From positions 124,001 through 188,000 of the forward strand of contig NZ_CANNBW010000003.1 of assembly GCF_947502995.1 (NCBI RefSeq): DNA of 64,000 bases. The letters are read 5' to 3'. Numbering within the stretch: the stretch's first letter is position 1; every line of letters begins with the position of its first letter. The notes under the pieces were generated by a model. That model was not told the DNA's origin, did not search any database, and saw nothing but the letters and a program-made list of their open reading frames with translations. Position numbers and translations under genes: made by a program. Positions 9,385 through 17,883 of this stretch are shown here, piece by piece. The DNA is from an uncultured Tenacibaculum sp. Lineage in GTDB: Bacteria > Bacteroidota > Bacteroidia > Flavobacteriales > Flavobacteriaceae.

Positions 9385-9420
9385 CAAACTTACAAAACTG
9401 TACTCGTACAGCATCTCAAA
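9385..9420 (-). promoter_or_regulatory. Candidate promoter of the ABC-F operon with internal palindrome
   Basis: On the minus strand TTTG (9420-9417) and TAAGTTTG (9392-9385) resemble the -33 and -7 boxes, with a somewhat long 24-base spacer. The spacer holds the palindrome CTGTAC-TC-GTACAG (9398-9411 on the plus strand), a possible operator that would also lie just upstream of the divergent DUF983 gene. Confidence 0.45.
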
Positions 9421-9431
9421 ATTACTACAAT

Positions 9432-9836
9432 ATGCTAGGTAGAGGATCTAAATTAAATAGCATTTTAAATAATAAATGTCCAAGATGCCAAAAAGGTGAC
9501 TTTTTTAAACACAAAGCATCGTTTAATATTAATAAAGTAACTACAATTCACGACAATTGCTCGCACTGTAATTTAAAATACATGATGGAACCATCTTTCT
9601 TTTTTGGTGCTATGTATGTAAATTATGCTTTAGCTGTAGCTTTATTCGTTGCTATTTTTATTATTTCGAAAGTGTTTTTACAACAAACTATTTTAACAAG
9701 CTTTATCGCTGTGGTTGTAATTTCATTTCTATTAACTCCATTAACTTTAAGATTATCTCGAATTATTTGGATTAATTTGTTTGTGCATTACAATAAAGAA
9801 TACGCAGATAAAGCAATAAAAGAAACTAATTCGTAA
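9432..9836 (+). CDS. DUF983 family membrane protein
   Basis: A 134-residue protein with an N-terminal zinc-ribbon-like part (CPRCQKG near residues 15-21 and CSHC near 43-46) followed by two hydrophobic segments (about 60-80 and 85-105). This is the arrangement of the DUF983 family; its function is unknown. The start ATG lies 20 bases after the CTGTAC palindrome. It is divergent from the ABC-F gene, and its end overlaps the end of the convergent oxidoreductase gene by 11 bases. Confidence 0.87.
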   Translation: MLGRGSKLNSILNNKCPRCQKGDFFKHKASFNINKVTTIHDNCSHCNLKYMMEPSFFFGAMYVNYALAVALFVAIFIISKVFLQQTILTSFIAVVVISFLLTPLTLRLSRIIWINLFVHYNKEYADKAIKETNS

Positions 9837-10869
9837 ATCTTTTTATATCAATTTCTGGATCTAACTGCTCACCATTTTCTAAATGGTGAAATAGATTCTT
9901 AGCGACTGTTGGAGCAATCATTACACCTCTTGTTCCTAAACCATTTAAAACAGCCAAATTTTGATACTTTTCGTTCACTCCGACTAAAGGTCTACGATCT
10001 TTAACTGTAGGACGAATTCCTGCTGTTTGATCTATAATTTCATACGGAACTGAAATTGTTTTTTCTAATTTGTCTACTAATTCTTGTTTTCCTTCTTCTG
10101 TAGGATTTAAGGTTTTATCAGTCCAATTAAAGGTTGCCCCAACTTTATAAATATCATTTCCTAAAGGCAATACAAAAACAGAAGATTTTAAAAGAAAATC
10201 TATATTTAATTCTGGAGCATGAATGGTTATAATTTCTCCTTTTGTTCCATTTAGAGGTAAATGATTGAAATAAGGATTCTTTTTTAATCCAAAACCTTCA
10301 CAAAAAACAACTTTAGAAGCTTCTATTTCATGGTAGGAAACTTTTTCATTTTCAACATTTAAATCATCATAATGAAAAGAAACAGTTTGTAATTTATTTT
10401 CTTCTTTTAAATAAGTTCTGTACTTCGTAATTAAATCTTTGGTTGCTATTCTTCCTGTTCCTAATAATTCTCCAAAACCAAAATCTCCAATTACTCCTTT
10501 AATTTTAGTTTTAGATATTTCTGGATTCATATATCGAGCTAACATTGGTTTATCTGAAGCAATAAACCAATTATTTTCATCTCCTACAGAATTAAATACT
10601 TTTTTGGTTGAAAATCTAGTATCGAACTCTTCACCTAATTTTTCTGAAACTTTTTCATAAAAAGGTAGTGCTAATTCTAATTGTTGATGTCCGTTCCAAA
10701 CAGGTGTAAAACGTTTTAAAATAACAGGATTGTATGTACCACTTGCCACACTTGAAGAATTTTGAGAATTATCTTCAAAAACAACAAAGCTTTTATTTGC
10801 CTGAACTAATTCTTCGCAAAAAGCTAAACCTGCTAATCCTAAACCAACAACGATATAATCAACTTTCAT
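9826..10869 (-). CDS. FAD-dependent oxidoreductase (DAO family)
   Basis: A 347-residue flavoprotein. The N terminus has the Rossmann nucleotide-binding motif VVGLGLAGLAFCEEL (residues 6-20), and the C terminus has the second FAD contact, NGLGTRGVMIAPTVAK (about 308-324). The overall pattern is that of the D-amino-acid oxidase / glycine oxidase family, related to the FAD domain of MnmC; the segment PLVGVNEKYQNLAVLNGLG supports this. Substrate unknown. Single gene with convergent overlap with DUF983 and divergent from the 357-residue paralogue gene. Confidence 0.88.
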   Translation of the reverse strand: MKVDYIVVGLGLAGLAFCEELVQANKSFVVFEDNSQNSSSVASGTYNPVILKRFTPVWNGHQQLELALPFYEKVSEKLGEEFDTRFSTKKVFNSVGDENNWFIASDKPMLARYMNPEISKTKIKGVIGDFGFGELLGTGRIATKDLITKYRTYLKEENKLQTVSFHYDDLNVENEKVSYHEIEASKVVFCEGFGLKKNPYFNHLPLNGTKGEIITIHAPELNIDFLLKSSVFVLPLGNDIYKVGATFNWTDKTLNPTEEGKQELVDKLEKTISVPYEIIDQTAGIRPTVKDRRPLVGVNEKYQNLAVLNGLGTRGVMIAPTVAKNLFHHLENGEQLDPEIDIKRFTN

Positions 10870-10958
10870 AAAGTAAAAGTATAAAGATTGATTTTTACTA
10901 CAGTATAAAAATGAAATTTCTTTATTTTTGATAGTAAATAAAAAAATTGCCTTTTTCT

Positions 10959-12032
10959 ATGTATATCTCTCCAATTGACATTTTGGATATCTCTTTAGAG
11001 GATTTAGAACAAATTGATAAGAAGAATATTATTCGTTTGGAGAAACGTTTAAAAGTATTAAGACTTCAAAATCAAGATAACAGCTATAATATAGATAATG
11101 TTACTTTATTATTAAATCAACTTAAAAATGAAAAAGATAGAAATTTTATTACTTTCATAGAAAAGCATCCGTTATTTAAAACGTTCATTACTTCTGGTAA
11201 AGCAGATAATATAGATACTTTTAAATTTCAAGAAGAATACAGTAATAAACTCCAAGATTTCTCTGATTTTCTACATCCATATTTAAAAACTTATTTTATA
11301 CCTCTTTTAAAGAAAAAATACAGAAATAAGTCTTTTGAAATAATTACTACAGCGTTAAAAAACAATAATCTTTTTAATGATGAAATATTATTAGAAAGTC
11401 ATCAATTCATAGAACAACAAACAAAAATATTAACAGAAAAAATTTCTGTTTGTCCTCCTAGGAAACTCTTTGAAAAACATCCTGAAGTAACTTATGAATC
11501 TTATATCGATCTTTTAAATACTATTCCTCCTGGAATTATTGAGGAAGTAAAACTAGAATACGCTCAAGAACTTGTTGATTATTTTAGAAAATCAAATATT
11601 TTCAACAGTGAATATCCCAAGATTAAAAATGCATATAAATTATTGGCTAAAATTGATGTTAGTTCTCCTTTAAAAGGTGAAGTTTTAGAAAACTATTCTG
11701 AATTAGGTAAAGGACGTTTTTATGTTTTTCTTGTTATGCCTGAGGAAATTTTTCACAACAAAAAAGATAAAACTTTATTTAAAGTATTATTTTTCATTTC
11801 TAGAATTACACTGACCATATTATCATTTTTAGTATATCTTATTATTCAAATAGTTATATTAATTCCTTTAGCTATTTTATCTTTCTCATTATTAAGCATT
11901 GGGCTTGTATTTGCAACTGATGAAAAAGACAGAAATGAAGCTAAGGTACACCTTAAAGAATTTATTAAAGATTTTAAAGATAACTACTCGTCAGTAAGTT
12001 CTTTTTTCAAAAAAAATAAATCTTTTCACTAA
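10959..12032 (+). CDS. Membrane protein of unknown function, tandem paralogue A
   Basis: A 357-residue protein not recognised. I chose the ATG at 10959, not an upstream in-frame TTG at 10947, because the paralogue directly downstream begins with exactly the same MYISPIDILD and the same bases before its ATG (CTTTTTCT). Residues 1-240 are helical and soluble; residues about 274-320 form two closely spaced membrane segments (for example LVYLIIQIVILIPLAILSF); the C terminus is charged and cytoplasmic-looking. The first 34 residues are identical to those of paralogue B, then identity falls to roughly half. There is an 18-base gap to paralogue B, so they form one operon, convergent to the Hsp70/mini-GrpE pair. 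Confidence 0.8.
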   Translation: MYISPIDILDISLEDLEQIDKKNIIRLEKRLKVLRLQNQDNSYNIDNVTLLLNQLKNEKDRNFITFIEKHPLFKTFITSGKADNIDTFKFQEEYSNKLQDFSDFLHPYLKTYFIPLLKKKYRNKSFEIITTALKNNNLFNDEILLESHQFIEQQTKILTEKISVCPPRKLFEKHPEVTYESYIDLLNTIPPGIIEEVKLEYAQELVDYFRKSNIFNSEYPKIKNAYKLLAKIDVSSPLKGEVLENYSELGKGRFYVFLVMPEEIFHNKKDKTLFKVLFFISRITLTILSFLVYLIIQIVILIPLAILSFSLLSIGLVFATDEKDRNEAKVHLKEFIKDFKDNYSSVSSFFKKNKSFH

Positions 12033-12050
12033 TAAAACTTAACTTTTTCT

Positions 12051-14087
12051 ATGTATATCTCTCCAATTGACATTTTAGATATCTCTTTAGAGGACTTAGA
12101 ACAAATTGATAAGAAGAATATTATTCGTTTAGAGAAACGCTTAAAAGTATTAAAACTTCAAAATCAGGATGAGTTTTACAACCTTGATGAAATGCATTTA
12201 CTTTTAGAACAATTGAAAGATTCTGAAAAACGTAAGTCGATTATTTTTATTGAAAAGCATCCTAAACTTAAAGAGTTTATTAGCTCTGGGAATGATGATG
12301 GACCAAGCACTTTCTTTTTCGAAGAAGAATTCATAGAAAAGTTATCTGAATATTCTGATTTTCTAGCTCCTTATTTGGATACCTATTTTTTTCCTCTTTT
12401 AAAAAGAGATTATCAAGCTAAAAAATATGATACTATTATTGAAGCTTTAAATCATGAAGAAATTTTTAGTAGTGATCTTTTATTACGCTGCTACAAATAT
12501 TTAGAGCAACAAACCATTATTTTAATAGAGACAATTAAAATTACAAAAGCTAAAACACTCTATGAAAAATGTCCGCAAGTAACTTATGATACTCATACCG
12601 ATTTATTAAACTTATTACCCTATGGAATTTCAGATGATCTTAAGTTAGATTATGTAAATGCTTTGGTTGATTATTATAATAAATCTAGAATCAACAATAA
12701 AGAATATAATAAGATTAAAAAAGCATATCGTTTATTTGCCAAACTTTCTACAAGTGATTCTTTTGTTGAAGATCAATTTAAAGATTTAGCTTCTTTAGGA
12801 TATCAAGATAATGGACTTCAAGGCAGTGGTAGTAATAACTTTGAAGCGTTTCGAATTTTTGCTTTTTTAATTGCAGTATTTATCGGAATTGCCAGATTTG
12901 CGAATAACAACAGTAGTTCCTCTAATTATAATTTTGATCCTTCAATAGTTTATGAGAGATCTAGTAGAACTATTGATAATCTTACACGTATTTATAAAAA
13001 AACACAGAAAGATTTTATCTGGAATTTATATTTCCGAGCGAAAGATTCTTCTTTAAAAGCTTCTAAAAACTTTAGAAAAGTAAATTTAAAAACAGGTGAT
13101 AGAGGTTTTAAAAATAAATTTGATTTTTATTATGATCATACTTTAAGTGTGAGAAATGAGCTAAAAAAATTAAACCCAAAAGATTCAATCGCTATTATAA
13201 ATAAAAGTGACAAATCTTTAGTGTTGTTCACTAAATATAATGAAGAGAAATTGATGAGTACTGTTTTTGTGAATAGTAAAGATTCTTTGAAAATTGCATA
13301 TGAAACTTACCTTAAATTAATTTACTATTTAGGTAAGGACTTTTCTAAGATAGAAATCAGTGGTACAGACGAAGATCTTTTTTCAAAAATAAATCCTAAA
13401 GACACTGAACAACTTTTAAAAATTAATAAAATTTATGGTAGGAAGGATAGTACTAGTCATATTGAAATAACAAATGATGCTATTTTATATCATAAATTAG
13501 AAGTAGAAACAACTGCAAATCCAGATTATATAGATAAGAGAAAATACAATACTTCTTTTTCAGAAATAATAGAAACTAGTGAAAAAGAAGTTTCCTATGA
13601 TGATTACAAAAGAACTCCAGTAAAATGGAACAAACCAAAGAATGCATTTTTTAATCGTTTAATTAAAAATAGCACTCAAGATAAAACACAGACAATTAAA
13701 GATACATTTAAAACTGGACAAAACCTTTACCCTGACCTTTTCAGAAATTACTCACATGTAGATGTGAGTGGATATCCTGTTTCTATAAAAAATCACACAA
13801 ACAAGCATTTAATAATTTTCAACAGAAATTTATATTCATGGAGAGATTTTACAGCTTATGTAAAACCTCATGAAGAATTAAAAGTTTTTTTATATGATAC
13901 CGGAGATTCATTGTATTTCTACAAAGGAAAACACTTTTATAACAATAAAGGTATACCTACTTTAAAATGTGATAAAAAGGAAATTAATTTTTTCAGCAAC
14001 CCTCTTATTATTCAAAAAGTTAAAGGAGAAAATCCTTTTATAGAAATTAATGAAAATGGTATAGAAATAATTGGCCTACGATACTAA
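12051..14087 (+). CDS. Membrane protein of unknown function, tandem paralogue B
   Basis: A 678-residue protein not recognised. Residues 1-250 are homologous to paralogue A (shared landmarks: IEKHP near 67-71, EQQT near 152-155, VTYD/E near 177, K-x-AY-x-L near 224-228). One membrane segment lies at about 264-284 (FEAFRIFAFLIAVFIGIARF). The remaining 390 residues form a large soluble domain without a known motif. Paralogue A instead has two membrane segments and a short tail at this point, so the pair shares an N-terminal module joined to different membrane parts. The stop lies one base from the stop of the convergent Hsp70 gene, with no terminator between them. Confidence 0.8.
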   Translation: MYISPIDILDISLEDLEQIDKKNIIRLEKRLKVLKLQNQDEFYNLDEMHLLLEQLKDSEKRKSIIFIEKHPKLKEFISSGNDDGPSTFFFEEEFIEKLSEYSDFLAPYLDTYFFPLLKRDYQAKKYDTIIEALNHEEIFSSDLLLRCYKYLEQQTIILIETIKITKAKTLYEKCPQVTYDTHTDLLNLLPYGISDDLKLDYVNALVDYYNKSRINNKEYNKIKKAYRLFAKLSTSDSFVEDQFKDLASLGYQDNGLQGSGSNNFEAFRIFAFLIAVFIGIARFANNNSSSSNYNFDPSIVYERSSRTIDNLTRIYKKTQKDFIWNLYFRAKDSSLKASKNFRKVNLKTGDRGFKNKFDFYYDHTLSVRNELKKLNPKDSIAIINKSDKSLVLFTKYNEEKLMSTVFVNSKDSLKIAYETYLKLIYYLGKDFSKIEISGTDEDLFSKINPKDTEQLLKINKIYGRKDSTSHIEITNDAILYHKLEVETTANPDYIDKRKYNTSFSEIIETSEKEVSYDDYKRTPVKWNKPKNAFFNRLIKNSTQDKTQTIKDTFKTGQNLYPDLFRNYSHVDVSGYPVSIKNHTNKHLIIFNRNLYSWRDFTAYVKPHEELKVFLYDTGDSLYFYKGKHFYNNKGIPTLKCDKKEINFFSNPLIIQKVKGENPFIEINENGIEIIGLRY

Positions 14088-14088
14088 A

Positions 14089-16581
14089 TTATTGTAGACC
14101 AGTTTTATTTTTATTATCCATTTGTTGTTTCTTATCTCTCATTTCAGGCGGTAATAAGTTATATAAATTAATCACAATAAACTTTAGAGCTTTATAATCT
14201 TGTTTTTCCATGGCTTTGTCGCCTTCTTTAAACAATTTTTCAGCTTTTTTGGTATTTGTAAAAACTTCTGGATTAAATTTATAATTCATAAAAGCATAAA
14301 CGTAGTTTTCATCTTTAGCGTTAAAAATTACATTCTGCAAAGTTTCTAATTCCTTTATCTTTGATTTTAAAAGATATTTATTCCCTGAATTAAGAAACTT
14401 TTTCTCGTCTTTAATGATAGTATTTAGTCGATCTGTAAACTGAGGTAATTCATCTGTTTCTATATCATACTTAATATCATCTACAATTCTCTTATAATTA
14501 CTTATCTCTTCATCTAAAATAACATGTCGTGTTAACAAATCATATTGATTGATCAGTTCTCTTTTTTTATTATTGATACTAAACTTTTTATCTGTAGTAT
14601 CATTATCTGATAATAAAGTTAACTCAATTTGTAATTCAATTAAATTATCACGAATCGATTTAAATTTAGCTAACAACTCATAATCGTCTCCGTGATTTTG
14701 TAGCTCTTTATCTAAATTTTCTATTACTAAATATAAATCCTTATCAATTTTAGCTCTACTTATATAACGCTCTGTAGGTGTAAATGTATTTTTGAATTCT
14801 TGTTCTGTTAATGATAAAAAGACATTCACATGAATATCTCTAGATTCAGACATTTTAATTTCTATTTCTATATCTGTTCCTTTAATTAAATCTTCGGTTA
14901 AATCTTTACCAGAAACTTCTATAAAACCAATTGTTAATCCTGAACTTGGCAGCCCATTATCATCACCTTCTACAATGTTTATTTGCAATAAATCATCACT
15001 TCCCTTTACAATTGTTTTAGAAGCTGTTTTGTAGATTACTTTCTTTAAAGGAAGAATACTATTTTTAGTAAAAATAGCCTCTAATCTAGTTTCTCCAAAT
15101 TCTATATCATCAATTTCTAAGCAGATCGCTTGAGGTAATAACTGTCCTTTTACATTATATTTTCCTTGAGAAATTTTAATATCACGAGTACTAAAAATCT
15201 CGGTTTGATTTTCATCAAATATTCTAAGTTCAAAACTATTTACTGTGCCTTTTAATAAATCTACATAACAGAATATATCTTTATCAAAAGCTATAATTCC
15301 TGTATCGAAACCTCCGTCTAATCGTGTAATTCGATAATAACCTGAAGCTTTTAAAACATTCTTTACATTAATAAGTTCTTCATCGTCATTAGAACTTTTT
15401 TCATAGAAAATTTGAAATTGATCTACTATATTTTGATCTACTTTATTATCTATAATTTCTTTTTCTTCTGAGCTAGTTATTGTTTTAGGTTTAGAACCAG
15501 CATAAAATGCAGCCCCAATTCCTACAGCAGCTGTTGGATCTACATTTGTATCTACAGTAATTTGTGTTTCTGTTCTTACTTTCTCTCTAACATATGGTAT
15601 TAGTGTTGTTCCACCAACCATGATAATTCGCTCAATATCTGAACTATATAAATTATTATTAGTTAAAACCTGTTTAGAAAAAGCTATTGTTCTATTTAAT
15701 AATGGACTGATTAAAGCATTAAATTGATTTCTTGAAATTTCTACAGTTTCATAAATATCTTTTTCAGGATAATCTATTTCTATCTCTACATTTTCAAAAA
15801 TTGTAAGTTCTTTCTTAGCTTCTTCTGCTTTAAATAACAATTCATAATATAACTTTTGATATGCATTCCCAGTTTCTTTAAATTGTTGCCAAAGATTTTC
15901 TTCGTTTATTTCTTTCTCGAGGAAAGGGACAATAATTTTTTCAATAATTAAATTATCGATATCTAAACCTCCTAAGAAATTATCTCCTTCATTATCTATA
16001 ACATTAATCTCTCTGTCATCGATCTCAATTAAAGCAACATCAAAAGTTCCTCCTCCAAAATCGTAGATTAACCATTTTTTCTTTTCTTCAATATTTAATT
16101 TACCTTGATTAGCAAATGCTAAACTGGCTGCAATAGGTTCTTGTAAAAGATACACTTTGTTAAAACCTGCTTTTTCTCCAGCAATTTTAGTAGCATTAGA
16201 CTGAATTGTATCAAAAGAAGATGGAATAGTAATTACAATTTCATCTACAGTTTCTCCTGTATGAATAAAATTCTTCAGTTCTTGTAATACTAATGTTGAT
16301 AATTCAACAGGTGTTACCTTCTTATTCAAATTAGGTACAAAATAAGACTCTGAAGTTCCCATTTTTCTTTTAAAGCAAGTAAATACATTCATAGCATCGC
16401 GTTCTAATAAGTCTCTTGCTTTGTCTCCAACAATAATTTTATTTTTTCTGTATGCTACTGCAGAAGATAATGTTTGTTTTAATCCTAACGGATTTTTAAA
16501 CACTTCTAACGTTCCGTTTTCATATTTAGATATCAAACTATTTGTAGTTCCTAAATCTATTCCAAAATTTACTGTTTTCAT
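14089..16581 (-). CDS. Atypical Hsp70-family chaperone
   Basis: An 830-residue Hsp70, longer than DnaK (about 640). Residues 1-365 are a well-preserved nucleotide-binding domain: GIDLGTTNSLIS (phosphate 1), LIYDFGGGTFDVALIEI (phosphate 2) and IIMVGGTTLIPYVREKV (adenosine). Residues about 365-515 are a beta-rich stretch not found in DnaK. Residues about 520-605 resemble the substrate-binding beta domain (INIVEG, LTIGFIEVSG, IHVNVFLSL). Residues about 605-830 are a long helical, charged tail. The last part ends KNKTGLQ, without the EEVD-like or acidic DnaK tail. It begins 8 bases after the mini-GrpE gene, so the two form an operon. A canonical dnaK must be sought elsewhere in the genome. Confidence 0.9.
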   Translation of the reverse strand: MKTVNFGIDLGTTNSLISKYENGTLEVFKNPLGLKQTLSSAVAYRKNKIIVGDKARDLLERDAMNVFTCFKRKMGTSESYFVPNLNKKVTPVELSTLVLQELKNFIHTGETVDEIVITIPSSFDTIQSNATKIAGEKAGFNKVYLLQEPIAASLAFANQGKLNIEEKKKWLIYDFGGGTFDVALIEIDDREINVIDNEGDNFLGGLDIDNLIIEKIIVPFLEKEINEENLWQQFKETGNAYQKLYYELLFKAEEAKKELTIFENVEIEIDYPEKDIYETVEISRNQFNALISPLLNRTIAFSKQVLTNNNLYSSDIERIIMVGGTTLIPYVREKVRTETQITVDTNVDPTAAVGIGAAFYAGSKPKTITSSEEKEIIDNKVDQNIVDQFQIFYEKSSNDDEELINVKNVLKASGYYRITRLDGGFDTGIIAFDKDIFCYVDLLKGTVNSFELRIFDENQTEIFSTRDIKISQGKYNVKGQLLPQAICLEIDDIEFGETRLEAIFTKNSILPLKKVIYKTASKTIVKGSDDLLQINIVEGDDNGLPSSGLTIGFIEVSGKDLTEDLIKGTDIEIEIKMSESRDIHVNVFLSLTEQEFKNTFTPTERYISRAKIDKDLYLVIENLDKELQNHGDDYELLAKFKSIRDNLIELQIELTLLSDNDTTDKKFSINNKKRELINQYDLLTRHVILDEEISNYKRIVDDIKYDIETDELPQFTDRLNTIIKDEKKFLNSGNKYLLKSKIKELETLQNVIFNAKDENYVYAFMNYKFNPEVFTNTKKAEKLFKEGDKAMEKQDYKALKFIVINLYNLLPPEMRDKKQQMDNKNKTGLQ

Positions 16582-16589
16582 TACCGTAT

Positions 16590-16883
16590 TTACTCAACTA
16601 TTACTACTCCTCTTTGCACTAAAGTCATATGTCCGTTTTCTGACTTATAAATAATAGGTTTTAACACCTTTGTTATTTTCATTTTACTATGAAAATCATT
16701 CATTAAAGTTGCTTCTATGTCTGTTCTCTCTAATGAATATTTTTCTCCTAAAGGGTTTTTAATTTCAAAACCCAAACTCTCAATTTCGTGATATAAACGT
16801 CTGATATTTCTATCGAAAACATGCAATTCATTTTTCTCTGACTTTTGTTCTATATCAAAAATTTGATTTAAAATTTCTTTCAT
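16590..16883 (-). CDS. Minimal GrpE-like nucleotide exchange factor (97 residues)
   Basis: The protein has a short N-terminal helical part (1-33) and a C-terminal part (34-97) with the layout of the GrpE beta domain: LGFEIKNPLGEKYSLERTDIEA corresponds to the GrpE segment around its Gly-Val-x-x-Ile-Pro-x-Gly-Glu-x-Phe-Asp region (key residues here G36, NPLGEKY, E52), and KITKVLKPIIY...MTLVQRGVVIV corresponds to the final V-x-x-V-x-x-x-GY...RP-A-x-V-x-V strands. It lacks the long dimerising coiled coil of GrpE (about 190 residues in full). Its position 8 bases upstream of an Hsp70 gene supports a role as dedicated exchange factor. The homology is my reading, not a database result. Confidence 0.65.
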   Translation of the reverse strand: MKEILNQIFDIEQKSEKNELHVFDRNIRRLYHEIESLGFEIKNPLGEKYSLERTDIEATLMNDFHSKMKITKVLKPIIYKSENGHMTLVQRGVVIVE

Positions 16884-16931
16884 AATAAGAAGTATTGATT
16901 CGGGCTTTAGCTTTTTTTATGTAATAATACG

Positions 16932-16964
16932 AAAAAAAAGCGCCCTGATTACTCAGAGCGCTTT
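16932..16964 (-). terminator. Intrinsic terminator after gldN
   Basis: On the minus strand the stem AAAGCGC..CTGA / TCAG..GCGCTTT with loop GTAA is followed by eight U residues. It lies 22 bases after the gldN stop and ends the gldKLMN transcript before the mini-GrpE gene. Confidence 0.88.
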
Positions 16965-16985
16965 CAAATTATATTTTCAAAAGAA

Positions 16986-17864
16986 TTAATAATTCCACAT
17001 GTCCATTTCACGGTCACGTATTCCTTCTTTAATTCTATTAGCTTCTAACAACTGAAATAAAGAATTCCCACGGATATAGTCACTAATTTTACGATCTCCG
17101 TATAAGTTCTCTTCTTTAACTACGATAGAGTTAAAACGACGAGCATTTAAAAGGTTGTCATAAGAAATTGGGTGTGCTGAATTTTTAGGATTGAATACTT
17201 TAGACTCATGTAATACTTCACGAGCATCTGGGAAGAACACCCAAAACAACTCATAAATTTCATCGTCTTGATCTTCAATTTCAGATCCTAAAACTTGTAC
17301 ATCAGGTCCCATAGGTGCTATTGCTAACATTCTATATTTTAACTCTCCTTGACGCTTGTCGAAATACCAAATACCTTTAATCATGTATCCTTTAATATAC
17401 TCAGATTTAATTACGTAAGTATCTGTATAACCACCTTCCTCTTCACCACCATCTACTTCTCTAACATTGAGTGTTCTCTCATCTATTTCTTTTTGAGAGA
17501 ATTTAGCTGTAAAATATGAATCATCATATATTTCAGTGATTTTACCCTGCTTAATTCCCTTCATTAAAGTATCATAAAGAGATCTTCTAGAATTTGAAGC
17601 TCTAGCAGTATCAATTGGGTAATAGTAAGGTAAGTTGATCTTTTGGTTTAAGTCTATAAATTCCCACACTACTTTAGACCATAATACGTCTCGATCGCTT
17701 ATGTAACCATATGGTAGCGGTTTATCATCATCAGAATCTATTTGCTCCTGAGTTTTAATACCAATCGCCTCTACTTTTTTAGCATTTAATAGATTGGCCT
17801 GTGCAAATGTTACACTGGTTATAGACAATGCTATAATAACCAAATTAAAACGCTTCCAATTCAT
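16986..17864 (-). CDS. gldN: Gliding motility / type IX secretion protein GldN
   Basis: A 292-residue periplasmic protein with signal peptide (about 1-22, ending FAQA). The mature sequence has the GldN/PorN hallmarks ISDRDVLWSKVVWEFIDLNQKINLPYYYP (key words DVLWSK, WEFIDLNQ, PYYYP), AIAPMGP and WVFFPDAR. GldN joins GldK to form the outer-membrane-associated periplasmic ring that receives torque from the GldL/GldM motor and is needed for T9SS secretion. Last gene of gldKLMN, 19 bases after gldM, followed by a terminator. Confidence 0.97.
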   Translation of the reverse strand: MNWKRFNLVIIALSITSVTFAQANLLNAKKVEAIGIKTQEQIDSDDDKPLPYGYISDRDVLWSKVVWEFIDLNQKINLPYYYPIDTARASNSRRSLYDTLMKGIKQGKITEIYDDSYFTAKFSQKEIDERTLNVREVDGGEEEGGYTDTYVIKSEYIKGYMIKGIWYFDKRQGELKYRMLAIAPMGPDVQVLGSEIEDQDDEIYELFWVFFPDAREVLHESKVFNPKNSAHPISYDNLLNARRFNSIVVKEENLYGDRKISDYIRGNSLFQLLEANRIKEGIRDREMDMWNY

Positions 17865-17883
17865 ACTTTCTTTATTTTAATTA

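Noticed and set aside
10947..10958. TTG start four codons upstream in paralogue A
   Set aside because: The downstream paralogue begins at the equivalent ATG with the same flanking bases.
10959..11070. Possible J-domain at the N terminus of the tandem paralogues (SPIDILDIS resembles the start of DnaJ domains)
   Set aside because: There is no HPD tripeptide and the helix pattern is not that of a J-domain; only the first few residues are similar. Kept only as a speculative idea of Hsp70 recruitment.
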